The notes under the pieces: generated by a model
What the model saw: the letters and a program-made list of their open reading frames with translations, nothing else
Told to the model about the DNA's origin: nothing
Database searches by the model: none
DNA from: Pedococcus sp031456495
Lineage (GTDB): Bacteria; Actinomycetota; Actinomycetes; Actinomycetales; Dermatophilaceae
Direction: 5' to 3'
Length of the DNA stretch: 64,000 nt
Assembly (NCBI RefSeq): GCF_031456495.1
Contig: NZ_JAVDUW010000001.1
Span: 1,550,001 to 1,614,000 of the forward strand
Part shown: in pieces, positions 42,800 through 51,594 of the stretch
Layout: the number at the start of each line of letters is the position of its first letter
Numbering within the stretch: position 1 is the stretch's first letter
Made by a program: the position numbers and the translations under genes

Positions 42800-43693
42800 A
42801 TGACCGACGCCGGTGCCGACGAGGCACGACAGCTCCTGCTCGCGAACGCCGACCGCACGGTCACCGGGCCGCTCGAGGACCCGGCGGTGTTCGCGGCGGT
42901 GGTCGGCGTCGAGCGGCTGGTCGTCGCGACCGGCTCGACCGACCCCGAGGTGCTGCGCGCAGCCCTGCAGGGGCGTCTGCCGGACCACGGCCACGGCTCG
43001 GACGTCGCGAACCTCGTCGCCGAGGGCGAGCGGCACGTGGCGGCGGGTCTGGTGCGAAGGACCAACCGGCAGGCGGTCGACGCCGCCCTCGTGAACCCCG
43101 ACGCCGGCGCCTACGAGGTGACGACGGACGCCACGCTCGTGCGTGCCGCGGTCCGCGCGGCGCAGCGGTCGCTGGACGCCATGCCGTACTACGGGCTGCG
43201 CTACGGCGAGCGCGGGTCCCGCTTCGCCAGCACCGACTCCGCGTGGCTCATCTCGCTCGCCCACCTCGGCGAGGAGCGCGCCACGCGCCAGGTCGCCTGG
43301 CTCTGCCGGGTGCTCGCCGGCCGCGGCATGCCCTCCTGGCTCATGGAGCTGCACCTCGACGAGCTCGTGGCGGAGGTGCGTTCGGTCGCGGGCGAGGAGG
43401 CAGTCGGCGCGCTGCCGGCAGCAGCCGCGGCCGTGGCGACCGCCCGCCGCCGGCACGTCGACGACGACCTGCTGGTCCTGGCCGACGGCTGGGCCGACGA
43501 CTCCCTGGGAGACGAGCTCCCCGTGCCGCGCACCGGGGCGCTCCTGGCGGCGGCCACCGCCGACGCGCTGTCGGGGGTGACCCACGACGACCACGTCCTG
43601 GTCGACTGGCTCACCGACCCCGCCCGCGTGCGCCCCGAGGTGGCCGACACGATCCACTGGGTGCGCCGCCAGGTCCGCGACACCGCCCGCTGA
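42800..43693 (+). CDS. Hypothetical protein (iron-binding/heme-oxygenase-like region possible)
   Basis: A 297-residue soluble protein that I do not recognise with certainty. It is Ala/Asp/Val rich, mainly helical, with RYGERGSRFASTDSAWLISLAHLGEERATRQVAWL in the middle and VDWLTDPARVRPEVADTIHWVRRQ at the end. The middle block (several Trp, His and Arg) looks like a conserved helix bundle. Codon use is like its neighbours. A hairpin follows at 43738. Confidence 0.7.
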   Translation: MTDAGADEARQLLLANADRTVTGPLEDPAVFAAVVGVERLVVATGSTDPEVLRAALQGRLPDHGHGSDVANLVAEGERHVAAGLVRRTNRQAVDAALVNPDAGAYEVTTDATLVRAAVRAAQRSLDAMPYYGLRYGERGSRFASTDSAWLISLAHLGEERATRQVAWLCRVLAGRGMPSWLMELHLDELVAEVRSVAGEEAVGALPAAAAAVATARRRHVDDDLLVLADGWADDSLGDELPVPRTGALLAAATADALSGVTHDDHVLVDWLTDPARVRPEVADTIHWVRRQVRDTAR

Positions 43694-43737
43694 CCCGCCA
43701 CCCGCTGCCCCCTCCCGTGGGCGTGCCCGCAGGACGC

Positions 43738-43776
43738 GGACAGGGACGGCGCCGTGGCTCGACGCCGCCCCTGTCC
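43738..43776. terminator. Hairpin between convergent genes
   Basis: Arms GGACAGGGACGGCG (43738-43751) and CGCCGCCCCTGTCC (43763-43776) pair at 13 of 14 positions around an 11-base loop. It lies 45 bases after the 42800 gene and 63 bases from the end of the convergent phosphoesterase gene. Confidence 0.72.
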
Positions 43777-43838
43777 CACCCGGTCCGGTGGAGGTGTCGC
43801 GGACCGGAGCCTTTTCGGGCGCGGGTGGTCCCGTCCGG

Positions 43839-46640
43839 TTACCGCCCGTCCTCGGTGCGCAGGTAGGCGCCCGGGACGTCGTTCGGCGCGTACACCTTCG
43901 GGTCACCCGGGTAGGGAACCGCGAAGCCGTGCGCCTGGTACCAGGTGAACCGGTTCATCTGCTCGGGCCCGGCCGAGTCCGGGACCGCGTTGGGACCGTT
44001 GAAGGCCTGGGCCGTGCGCCAGTGCTCCCACTGGGCGGCGACCCCCTTCATCGACGGCGGGACGGCCGCCTCCCTGGGCTGGGTCGACGGCGCCGCAGTC
44101 TCCGCGCCCGCAGGGGTGTCGACACCACATTCGGGGGCCGGCGTGACGCCTTCGGTGAGCGGGATCCTGTTGGCCACCTGGGTGAACGGGGTCAGGTCGG
44201 GCTTGGCCTGGAAGGCGTCGAACATCGGCGTCGCCGCGGCCAGCTTCTGGTTCAGCGGCTGCGCGCCGAGGATCTGCTGGATGGTCCGCACCATGTTGAT
44301 CTGCGAGTAGTAGGTGCTCACGACCTTGCCGTGCACGGCATACGGGCTGATGACCTGCACGGGGGCCCGGTGGCCGTCCACGTGGTCCGCGCCGTCCTGG
44401 CTGTCGTCCTCGACCACGAAGATCGCGGAGTCCTTCCACCACCTGCTGTGCGAGATCTGGTCGACGACGCGGCCGACGGCGAGGTCCCCGTCGGCCACCT
44501 GGGCCCGGGCGTCCGGCGCCCCACCGGTGTGGTCGCTGGAGAGCCACAGCATGTTGAGGTTCGCCGGACCCTTCTTCTCGAAGTCCTGCTTCCAGACCTG
44601 GTACCGGTACGTGTCCGGGATGTTGACGTCGAACTTCGGGTAGTCGTGCACGGTGATCGCGTTGAGCGACGGGATCGGCGACTCGGTGTCGGACTTCACC
44701 GTCGGGCCGGTGAGGGCGCTCGGGTCCACCCCGCCCTCGACGGCCCTGGTGGTGCAGTAGTACTGCTGCCACGTCGCCCCCGCAGGCTTGGTGAGGAACT
44801 GCGTGAACTCGCCGTAGTTGAGGGCGCTGCGGTGGGCCGACTCGACCGAGGTCCACAGGAACCCGGACCGCTGGTGCCCCAGCACGTCGTCCTCGGTGTC
44901 GTAGCTGCGGACGTACTCGCCGGCACTGGACTCGGTGTACTCCGGGTCGTCGCCCTGCATCAGCCAGTTGTGGCCCTCGGCGGAGTTGGTCCCGATGTCG
45001 TAGACGTTGTCGTACAGGCCGAACTGCTTCGCGAGGGCGTGCTGGTTGGGCGTGACGTCCTTGCCGAACTGGGCGAGCGTGGCGTCGCCGTTGCCGCGGG
45101 CGTCGTCGCCGTAGACCTGGTCGTAGGTGCGGTTCTCCTTGACCAGCACGAACACGTGCTTGATGGTCGACGGGTCGCCGATGCGACGCGGCACCGGCAC
45201 GGCCGCGACGCTCGACCCCTGGGACTGCTGGACATCGGCCCGTCCCCAGGCGTTCTGGTGGAACACCTCGGTGGTGTAGCGAGCGAGGCTGGAGTCGGCG
45301 GGCATGGCGAAGGTGGTGAGCGACGCGGTGGTGCTGTGCGTGTCGTGGCCGCTCACGACCGGGACGCCGTACCCCTTGTCGGTGGTGATGGCCGGACCCC
45401 GCGCGTCGATGCCGCGCGTGTTGGTCACCACGACCTGGTCGCCGATCGTCACGACGTCCTCGGGGTAGTAGTCGGTCGGCAGCAGGCCGCGGTACCCCAC
45501 GGGGTCCTGCGGGTCGCCCGACCAGCTGTAGACGGCGAGGGCGTTGGCCCGGCCGAGGCTGACGAGAAGCCGACCGCTCCTGGTCAGGGCGATGCCGGTG
45601 GGGGCGTAGCCGACCGCCGAGCCGCTGTAGGGCTGGGTCGCGATGGTCTGCACGACGGCGCCCTTGCGGGTGTCGACGACCGAGACCGTGTCGTTGCCGG
45701 TGTTGGCCACGAACAGGGCCGACCCGGCGGCATACAGGGCAGTCGGGTGCAGGCCCACCGCGATCGAGGCGACCGGGGCGGACGCGCTGCTCGGGTCGAT
45801 GACGCTCAGCGTGCCGGTGGTCGAGGTACCGAGGTAGGTGTCGGCGGGGACGTCCGTGCCGTACGAGTTCATCGTCGGCTCACCGGGGCGGGCAGGCCGA
45901 CCGCCCTCGTTGCTCACGTAGAGGCGGCCGCCGACGAGGTGCAGGGCGCGGGGGGCGGTGCCGACCTTCCACGTCTGCCGGACGACCCCGGTCGCGGGGT
46001 CGAGGGCCAGCACGGAGTTCTGCCCGTTGGCCGCGACCCACAGGGTCGAGCCGTCCGGGGAGTAGAGCGAGCCCGCGGGCAGGGCGGAGTTGCCGGCCAC
46101 CTGCGGCAGGGCGAAGCGGGTGGCGGCGCCGAGGGTCCCGTCGGGGTTGACCGGGAACCGGGTCATGGCGTCGCGCTGCGGCAGCCAGAGGAACTTCCCG
46201 TCGGGCGAGTACGTCGGGCCCTCCTGCCCCACGGTGCCGTCCGAGAGCACCTGGTCGACGCCCTTGGCCTTGCCGACGCGGTAGACGAGCCTGCGGGTGG
46301 AGAGGTCGAAGACCTGGAGCGCCACGCCCTTGTCCATGCTGCTCGCGGCGAGGAACCGGTGGTCCGGGCTCAGGGTCGAGCCCATGAACTTGCCGTACTC
46401 GGTCATGACGCGGTCACCGATCGGCTCGATGACCTGGTTGTCGGAGACCTGGAGCCCGTCGGCGTACTGCGTGCCCACGGTGCGGGTGCCGAAGACACCG
46501 GTGTCGGCGTAGGCGATCGCCCCGCCGACCACGGTGAGCACCGCGGTGCCGGCGACCGCGAACCGCAGCCGGCGGCTCCCCCGCCCGAGGAGGGCGGAGG
46601 GCACGCCGGCGGTCTGCCGGCGCTGTCGAGTGACCTGCAT
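43839..46640 (-). CDS. Bifunctional YncE-like beta-propeller / phosphoesterase-family exported protein
   Basis: A 933-residue protein with an N-terminal hydrophobic signal or anchor (about residues 20-40), seven YncE-type propeller repeats with VVNTG-, NSVLALDPATG- and SVVDTRKG-like strands (about residues 40-430), then an alkaline-phosphatase-superfamily phosphoesterase domain: VLVKENRTYDQVYGD near residue 500, GHNW, and FVVEDDSQDGADHVDGH for metal. ATG 46640 is chosen over 46646 because AAAGG is nine bases from it and abuts the other. The start follows the permease stop by three bases. It acts outside the membrane, perhaps on phospholipid or teichoic substrates. Confidence 0.87.
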   Translation of the reverse strand: MQVTRQRRQTAGVPSALLGRGSRRLRFAVAGTAVLTVVGGAIAYADTGVFGTRTVGTQYADGLQVSDNQVIEPIGDRVMTEYGKFMGSTLSPDHRFLAASSMDKGVALQVFDLSTRRLVYRVGKAKGVDQVLSDGTVGQEGPTYSPDGKFLWLPQRDAMTRFPVNPDGTLGAATRFALPQVAGNSALPAGSLYSPDGSTLWVAANGQNSVLALDPATGVVRQTWKVGTAPRALHLVGGRLYVSNEGGRPARPGEPTMNSYGTDVPADTYLGTSTTGTLSVIDPSSASAPVASIAVGLHPTALYAAGSALFVANTGNDTVSVVDTRKGAVVQTIATQPYSGSAVGYAPTGIALTRSGRLLVSLGRANALAVYSWSGDPQDPVGYRGLLPTDYYPEDVVTIGDQVVVTNTRGIDARGPAITTDKGYGVPVVSGHDTHSTTASLTTFAMPADSSLARYTTEVFHQNAWGRADVQQSQGSSVAAVPVPRRIGDPSTIKHVFVLVKENRTYDQVYGDDARGNGDATLAQFGKDVTPNQHALAKQFGLYDNVYDIGTNSAEGHNWLMQGDDPEYTESSAGEYVRSYDTEDDVLGHQRSGFLWTSVESAHRSALNYGEFTQFLTKPAGATWQQYYCTTRAVEGGVDPSALTGPTVKSDTESPIPSLNAITVHDYPKFDVNIPDTYRYQVWKQDFEKKGPANLNMLWLSSDHTGGAPDARAQVADGDLAVGRVVDQISHSRWWKDSAIFVVEDDSQDGADHVDGHRAPVQVISPYAVHGKVVSTYYSQINMVRTIQQILGAQPLNQKLAAATPMFDAFQAKPDLTPFTQVANRIPLTEGVTPAPECGVDTPAGAETAAPSTQPREAAVPPSMKGVAAQWEHWRTAQAFNGPNAVPDSAGPEQMNRFTWYQAHGFAVPYPGDPKVYAPNDVPGAYLRTEDGR

Positions 46641-46642
46641 GA

Positions 46643-48082
46643 TCATCCTTTCGAGGGGGGTGGAGCCATGAGGTCGACGAGGCCGTCGACCTGCCAGAGG
46701 GGGTTGGCCTGGTCCCCGTCCGGGGTGCGGACGGTGAAGTAGCCGTTGACCTCCTTGGGGCCGTCGCCGTCCGCGACGAACCGTCCGTCGGCCGCGACGT
46801 CGATCTGGTAGACGGCCGAGCCGACCGCCCGCGCCCCGGGGAGGTGCCACGTCACGACGCAGCGCCAGTCGTTGCCCGGTCCCTGCGCGGCATACCGGCC
46901 CCCGGCGCGGTCGCACGTCGCACCGGTGGCCAGCTGCTGCTCGGTCACGGGTGGCCGGTGGAGCTCCTCGGTCTGCAGCCGGTACAGGTGGGCGAACGAG
47001 GTCGCCACGGCCCGCTCGACCTGCGCCTGCTCGATCCCCGAGCCGCGGGCCGGCGTGGCCAGGGCGACGAGCGTCGTGGAGGCGGCGAGGACGCCGACGA
47101 GGGGGAGGGCGCCCAGCAGGAGCGCGCGGCGGCCGGTGCCGTCGTCGGTCGGGTTCGCGAAGTCACGGCGGACGAACAGGAGGTGTGCCGCGGCCGTCGC
47201 CACCGCCGTCCAGGCCAGCGCCGTGGCGAGGCCGGCGAGCACCGGGCCGGTCTGGGCGGGTGCGGTGAACAGGCCGCGCCAGCCGAGGAGGACCTGGCTG
47301 GGCAGGGCGAGCCGCACGACCGCCGGCAGGGGGAAGAGCTGGGCGCCCTGGAGGACGACGGCGAGCAGCGCGGGCGCCGCGAGACCCATGGGTGAACGGC
47401 CGAACGCGACCGAACCGAGCAGCCCGACCGCGGCGTACACGAGCGCGCCGACCAGCGCGCACCCCCAGGCCAGCAGGACGAGACCCGCGGCGCGGCCGGT
47501 CGGGACGTGCTGGCCGGACAGCCCGACGAGGTCGTGCCCGGCGCCCCCCAGCAGGCCGCCGACGATGCTCGACGCGGTCAGCCCCACGACCATGAGGCCC
47601 ACGACGGCGGCCGACGAGAGCGCCTTGGCCGCGAAGATCCGGCGCGGGGAGCGCACGACGAGGAGCAGGTGGCGCCACGTGCCGAGCCGGTCCTCGACCG
47701 CGAACGCGTCGCCGGCCACGAGCGCGGTCAGCAGGGGCAGCGCCCAGGTGCAGCAGAAGCCCAGCACCACCAGCGACCCCGCCCAGCCGCTCGCGTGCAT
47801 CCACCGCCCGAACACCGTGTCGGCAGGCAGCTGGGTCTGCTGGCCGACCGCCACGACGAAGGCCGCGGGACCGAGCCAGCAGGCGGCGAGCGCGACCCGC
47901 ACCCGCCACTGGGCGAGCAGCTTGACCAGCTCGAACCGCAGCGTGCGGCCCAGCGGTGCCGCGGCGACGGACGCCCCCTCGGCCGGCGCATCCTCGGCTC
48001 GGCGGTGGCGGGCCGTCGGCGGAGCGACGCCTCCGACGAGCTGGTCCCGGGGCGGGGCGAGAGACGAGTCGGTGGCCCCCAC
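46643..48082 (-). CDS. ABC-2-type exporter permease with extracytoplasmic C-domain
   Basis: A 479-residue membrane subunit. After a hydrophilic N-tail come about ten hydrophobic segments (GRTLRFELVKLLAQWRVRVAL begins the first helix). The last about 120 residues (from SGIEQAQVERAVATSFAHLY) lie after the final span and hold Cys residues and a beta-rich block, so probably outside. GTG 48082 is one base after the ATPase stop; ATG 48109 would overlap the ATPase end. It forms an exporter with the ATPase and is translationally coupled to the phosphoesterase. Confidence 0.83.
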   Translation of the reverse strand: MGATDSSLAPPRDQLVGGVAPPTARHRRAEDAPAEGASVAAAPLGRTLRFELVKLLAQWRVRVALAACWLGPAAFVVAVGQQTQLPADTVFGRWMHASGWAGSLVVLGFCCTWALPLLTALVAGDAFAVEDRLGTWRHLLLVVRSPRRIFAAKALSSAAVVGLMVVGLTASSIVGGLLGGAGHDLVGLSGQHVPTGRAAGLVLLAWGCALVGALVYAAVGLLGSVAFGRSPMGLAAPALLAVVLQGAQLFPLPAVVRLALPSQVLLGWRGLFTAPAQTGPVLAGLATALAWTAVATAAAHLLFVRRDFANPTDDGTGRRALLLGALPLVGVLAASTTLVALATPARGSGIEQAQVERAVATSFAHLYRLQTEELHRPPVTEQQLATGATCDRAGGRYAAQGPGNDWRCVVTWHLPGARAVGSAVYQIDVAADGRFVADGDGPKEVNGYFTVRTPDGDQANPLWQVDGLVDLMAPPPSKG

Positions 48083-48083
48083 G

Positions 48084-49081
48084 TCAGGCCACGTCCGCCG
48101 GCTGGGCATCGCCGTCGACCAGGGCGATGAAGGCAGCCTCGAGGGGCGGGGTGACCGGCGTCAGCTCGCGGATCGCGATGCCGGACCGCACCAACCTGGT
48201 GACCAGCTCGTCCATCATGGCCACGGAGCCACCCACGACCAACTCCCCGGGCGAAGTCCGATGGGTGCCACCCTCGGCCGCGACCCACACGCCGCGGACC
48301 TCCAGGGCGAGCCGCCGCGCGGCCTGCGCGTCGGAGGTGACGAGCCGGTGCTCCAGCCACTCCGTCCTCGTTGCGAGCTCGGCCACCGGCCCGGTGAACA
48401 CGACCCGGCCGGCCGACAGGATGGTGACCTCGTCGCACAGGGTCATCAGGTCGCCCATGTTGTGGCTCGACACCACGACGGTCGCGCCCTCGTCCGCAAG
48501 GCGGGTGAGGATGCGCCGGATGCCACGACGTCCGGCGGGGTCGAGGCCGTTGGTGGGCTCGTCGAGGACGAGCAGCCGGGGCCGGCCGAGCAGGGCGCCG
48601 GCGAGGCCGAGCCGCTGCCGCATCCCCAGCGAGAACCCCCGCAGCCGGTCGTCGGCGACGTCGGTGAGGCCCACCTCGGCGAGGGCACGGTCGACCTCCG
48701 TGGCGTGACCCCCGTCGAGCTCGGTACCGCGCCCGCCCCCCCCTCCCCGGCGGTTCGGCCGGCCCCGCGCAAGGTGGCGACTGCGGTCAGGTTCTGGCGC
48801 GCGGTGAGTGAGGGGTACAGGGCCGGAGCGTCGACGAAACCGGTGACGCCGGCGGGGACCCCGAGCGTGCGTGACACCGGGACGCCGAGGACCTCGAGCT
48901 CACCGCGGTCCGGCACCGACAGCCCGAGCAGGGAGCCGAGCAGGGTGCTCTTGCCCGCGCCGTTGGGCCCCACGAGGCCGTGGACCCGGCCCTGCGGGAT
49001 GTCGAGGTCCACCCCGTCGAGGGCCACGACGTCGCCGTAGGTGGTGGTGATCCCACGCGCCCGGACCGCGGGGACGGTCAC
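48084..49081 (-). pseudogene. ABC exporter ATPase, split by a frameshift at a poly-C tract
   Basis: From ATG 49081, the N-part has Walker A (GPNGAGKST, residues 38-46), a Q-loop region and TARQNLTAV, then runs into a run of eight G on the coding strand (48736-48743). After it, the correct continuation (TELDGGHATEVDRALAEVGLTDVADDRLRGFSLGMRQR; Walker B LVLDEPTNGLDP; and the switch His in SSHN) is in another frame, ending at 48084. One more base in the run would restore a single 333-codon gene; in its present form translation stops near 48446. It may be slippage-regulated, mutated or a sequence error. Confidence 0.85.
48736..48743. repeat. C8 homopolymer at the ATPase frameshift
   Basis: Eight cytosines (eight guanines on the coding strand), flanked by GCCCG and TCCCC. 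Reading frames before and after differ by one base. Nine bases would join the frames. Such runs are prone to polymerase slippage and to sequencing error. Confidence 0.9.
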
Positions 49082-49215
49082 CGGAAAGCCTTCTGCCTCA
49101 GCACGTCGGCGACGTTAGGCAGCCCCCGTCGCCGGTGAGCGTCACCGGGGCGAACGCCCGGCGAACGTTGGGCCGACCCCTGTTCACCCAGCGCGGGACC
49201 GCACCCGTCGCGCGG

Positions 49216-49917
49216 CTAGGACCCCGACCCGGTCGGCGAGGTCCAGCCCTTCCGTCGCAGGCGCTCGATGCCGTCGAGGAGCACGTCGAGGGCGAAGTCG
49301 AACTCGAAGTCCTCGTCGCAGCCGGTGGCGTCGGGCCGCCGGGCGCGCGCGTCCGTCGCGATGGCCACGATCGTCGGGTAGTCCGCCGGGTCCGGCTCGG
49401 GCCCGCGACCCCGGCGAGCCGGCGCCGACGACCCGTCCGCCTCCGGCGCGTCCGTGAACAGCTCCGGGCTGAACCCCCAGATCCGGTTGCCCAGCAGGTG
49501 CATGACGTGGTGCGTCTGGTCGGGCGTGAACCCGCCCGCGAGGAAGACCGCGCTCACCCGCTCCATGTGACCGAGGACGGCTGGCGTCCGCACGGTCCGG
49601 GACTCGATCGCCCTCCGGGCCCAGGGGTGGGCGCCCACCACCCGGCGCGCACCGTGCAGCGCCTCCCGGACGCCGCCGCGCCACCGCGTCGGTGAGGCCG
49701 GGGGCCGCACGGCCATGTCCTCGACGAGGACGTCGACCATCCCGGCGAGGAGGTCGTCCTTGTCGGCGACGTGCTTGTAGAGCGCCATCGGCACCACCTC
49801 GAGCACCTCGGCCAGCCGCCGCATCGTCACCGCGTCGAGGCCCTCGGCGTCGGCGAGCTCGACCGCGGCGCGCAGGACCTTGGTGCGGGACAGGGACTCC
49901 CGGCCGCCACGCGGCAT
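49216..49917 (-). CDS. TetR-family transcriptional regulator
   Basis: A 233-residue repressor. The HTH lies at about residues 15-60 (AAVELADAEGLDAVTMRRLAEVLEVVPMALYKHVADKDDLL). The C-domain holds a ligand pocket with several His and Trp. ATG 49917 follows GGAGGG. It is divergent from the DUF4386 gene, and two perfect palindromes lie between. It therefore controls the divergent gene and itself. The start codon itself lies inside a GTATGCCG copy. Confidence 0.93.
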   Translation of the reverse strand: MPRGGRESLSRTKVLRAAVELADAEGLDAVTMRRLAEVLEVVPMALYKHVADKDDLLAGMVDVLVEDMAVRPPASPTRWRGGVREALHGARRVVGAHPWARRAIESRTVRTPAVLGHMERVSAVFLAGGFTPDQTHHVMHLLGNRIWGFSPELFTDAPEADGSSAPARRGRGPEPDPADYPTIVAIATDARARRPDATGCDEDFEFDFALDVLLDGIERLRRKGWTSPTGSGS

Positions 49918-49944
49918 ACGGCCCTCCACGGGTTGGGGTTGACG

Positions 49945-49963
49945 AGGTGTACAGCGTACACCT
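49945..49963. promoter_or_regulatory. TetR operator O1, over predicted promoter
   Basis: AGGTGTACAGCGTACACCT: arms AGGTGTAC and GTACACCT are perfect, with a 3-base centre. TTGACG (49939-49944) directly precedes it and TACCGT (49963-49968) follows, so a -35 and -10 for the plus-strand gene may flank it, and bound repressor would block polymerase. Confidence 0.8.
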
Positions 49964-49979
49964 ACCGTTCCCGACATCG

Positions 49980-49998
49980 AGGTGTACGCCGTACACCT
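49980..49998. promoter_or_regulatory. TetR operator O2
   Basis: AGGTGTACGCCGTACACCT: same arms as O1, with GCC instead of AGC at the centre. Centre-to-centre distance is 35 bases. It lies 20 bases before the ATG of the DUF4386 gene. Confidence 0.8.
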
Positions 49999-50018
49999 CC
50001 CGCCGCACTGGAGGAGCC

Positions 50019-50717
50019 ATGACCGCACCCCGTCGCCTCGCCCTCGGCGCAGCCGCGCTGTACCTCGTCACCTGGGTCACCTCGGTCGCAGCCGTGCCGC
50101 TCTACGGCGGCTCGGCCTTCGACGCCGGCGCCGCGCTCGCCGGGCGCGGGTCCGTGCTCGCCGCCGGGCTGCTCGAGGTCGTCCTCGCGCTCGCCGTCGT
50201 GGGGACCGCGCTCGCCCTCTACCCGCTGCTGCGTCCGCACGGCCCCGGGGCCGCGCTGGGGTATGCCGCGCTGCGCACCCTCGAGGCGACGGTGATCCTC
50301 GCGGGGGTGGTCGCCATCCTCCCGGCCGTGGCCCGGCCGGCCTCGACGGCGGCACCCGCGCTCGACCCGGGCGTCGTCGCGGGCCTGCACCTCGTGCACG
50401 ACTGGACGTTCCTCGTCGGTCCGGGCCTGGTGAACCCGGTCAACGCCGTCGTGCTCGCGGTCCTGCTGCTGCGCCGCCGGCTCGTGCCCCGGTTCGTGCC
50501 GCTGCTCGGCATCGTCGGCGCCGTCCTCGTCGCGGCGATGAACGTCGCGGTGATGTTCGGGGTCATGACCCCCCAGCCCGCACTGGCCGTGCCGCTCTTC
50601 GCGTGGGAGATCTCCCTCGCCTCGGTCCTGGCCGTGCGCGGCATCCGGCCGGCCGACGGCGCCCCGGGTCGGGTGCCTGCGCCGGAAGCGGCCACCGCCG
50701 TAGGGTCCCCAGCATGA
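50019..50717 (+). CDS. DUF4386-family membrane protein
   Basis: A 232-residue membrane protein with about six spans, starting RLALGAAALYLVTWVTSVAAVPLY. The pattern LHLVHDWTFLVGPGLVNPVNAVVLAVLL is typical of DUF4386, a family of unknown function. ATG 50019 has GGAGGAG upstream. Divergent from the TetR gene, with its operators just before the start, so its expression is probably induced by the TetR ligand. Confidence 0.88.
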   Translation: MTAPRRLALGAAALYLVTWVTSVAAVPLYGGSAFDAGAALAGRGSVLAAGLLEVVLALAVVGTALALYPLLRPHGPGAALGYAALRTLEATVILAGVVAILPAVARPASTAAPALDPGVVAGLHLVHDWTFLVGPGLVNPVNAVVLAVLLLRRRLVPRFVPLLGIVGAVLVAAMNVAVMFGVMTPQPALAVPLFAWEISLASVLAVRGIRPADGAPGRVPAPEAATAVGSPA

Positions 50718-51565
50718 GTTCGATGGTCTTCGGCCGGGCGACCCGTCCCGGTCCGCTCTCGCTGATCGCGCTCGTCCTCGTCGTCGCGACCCTGCTGGTG
50801 CCGTGGCCGCTCGCCAGCTGGTGGGTGGGATCGTCGTGGACCGGTCCGCACGACCTCGCCCACGGCGTTGCCGACGGGCTCGTCCGCGACTGGACCCGGC
50901 ACGTCGCCAGCCCGGGTGGTGCTGCGTCCTCCCTCGCCGACGCGACCCGGTTCTGGCAGTCCTTCCACCTCGTCAAGGCGGCCCTCGCCGCGCAGCTGCT
51001 GCTCGTGAGCACGCTGCTGACCGTCAGGGTGTGGCCGGCCCGGACCACGGCAGCAGCGTCGGGGACACCCGCGGGGCCGACTGCGGGGCCGGCGCCCGAG
51101 GCCACCGGGTCGCGGTTCCGCCGGGCCGCGCGACTTCTCGGCGGGACGTCCGCGGCGGCGCTGGCCGGAGTGGCCCTCCTGGCGCTGGTCGCCAACGTCC
51201 AGGGGGCAGTGGCACCGCTGTCCTCGGTGCTGTCGTTCCTGCCGCCGGGGTCCTCCGACCCCACAGTCGTCGCAACGGTGAAGGCGGTCGGCGCGGACCT
51301 CGCGGCGGCACCGTGGTCAGCGGCGACGACGTCCCTGGTCCGCGACTTCGCGGCATACCACGCAGCCATGGCCGTGCTCGGTACCGCGACGACGGCCGTG
51401 CTCGCCGGCGTCGTCGCGCTGCTCTGGCGTCGCCGCCGACGCGCGGCGGGGACCGTCGTGCTGCTCCCGGCCCTGGCGTTCGCGCTGGTCACCGCGGCGA
51501 ACGTGGGCACAGCGGCGCACCCGGCACCTGCGCTCGGAGCCTTCCTTCGCGGCGTCGCCGGGTGA
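50714..51565 (+). CDS. Hypothetical membrane protein
   Basis: A 283-residue protein with four hydrophobic segments: near residues 15-37, 85-105, 140-160 and 220-240, plus a last one near 255. I do not recognise the family. Its ATG overlaps the DUF4386 stop (ATGA), so it belongs to the TetR-controlled unit. Confidence 0.72.
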   Translation: MSSMVFGRATRPGPLSLIALVLVVATLLVPWPLASWWVGSSWTGPHDLAHGVADGLVRDWTRHVASPGGAASSLADATRFWQSFHLVKAALAAQLLLVSTLLTVRVWPARTTAAASGTPAGPTAGPAPEATGSRFRRAARLLGGTSAAALAGVALLALVANVQGAVAPLSSVLSFLPPGSSDPTVVATVKAVGADLAAAPWSAATTSLVRDFAAYHAAMAVLGTATTAVLAGVVALLWRRRRRAAGTVVLLPALAFALVTAANVGTAAHPAPALGAFLRGVAG

Positions 51566-51594
51566 ACACTGGCGCCAGGAGCAAGGAGGATCGT

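Noticed and set aside
42800..43693. Calling the hypothetical protein a heme oxygenase or iron protein
   Set aside because: No heme-iron motif could be placed; only helical composition supports the idea, so the function is left open.
43788..46742. 984-codon plus-strand reading over the phosphoesterase gene
   Set aside because: Composition is typical of a shadow frame; the minus frame contains the propeller and phosphoesterase motifs.
48446..49081. A separate short ABC ATPase ending at 48446
   Set aside because: The part after the C8 run has no ATPase motif, while the other frame supplies the signature and Walker B; the two are halves of one gene.
49918..50018. Treating the two palindromes as one long stem-loop
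   Set aside because: They are two identical direct copies, each palindromic, spaced 35 bases, which fits two protein-binding sites better than a single stem.
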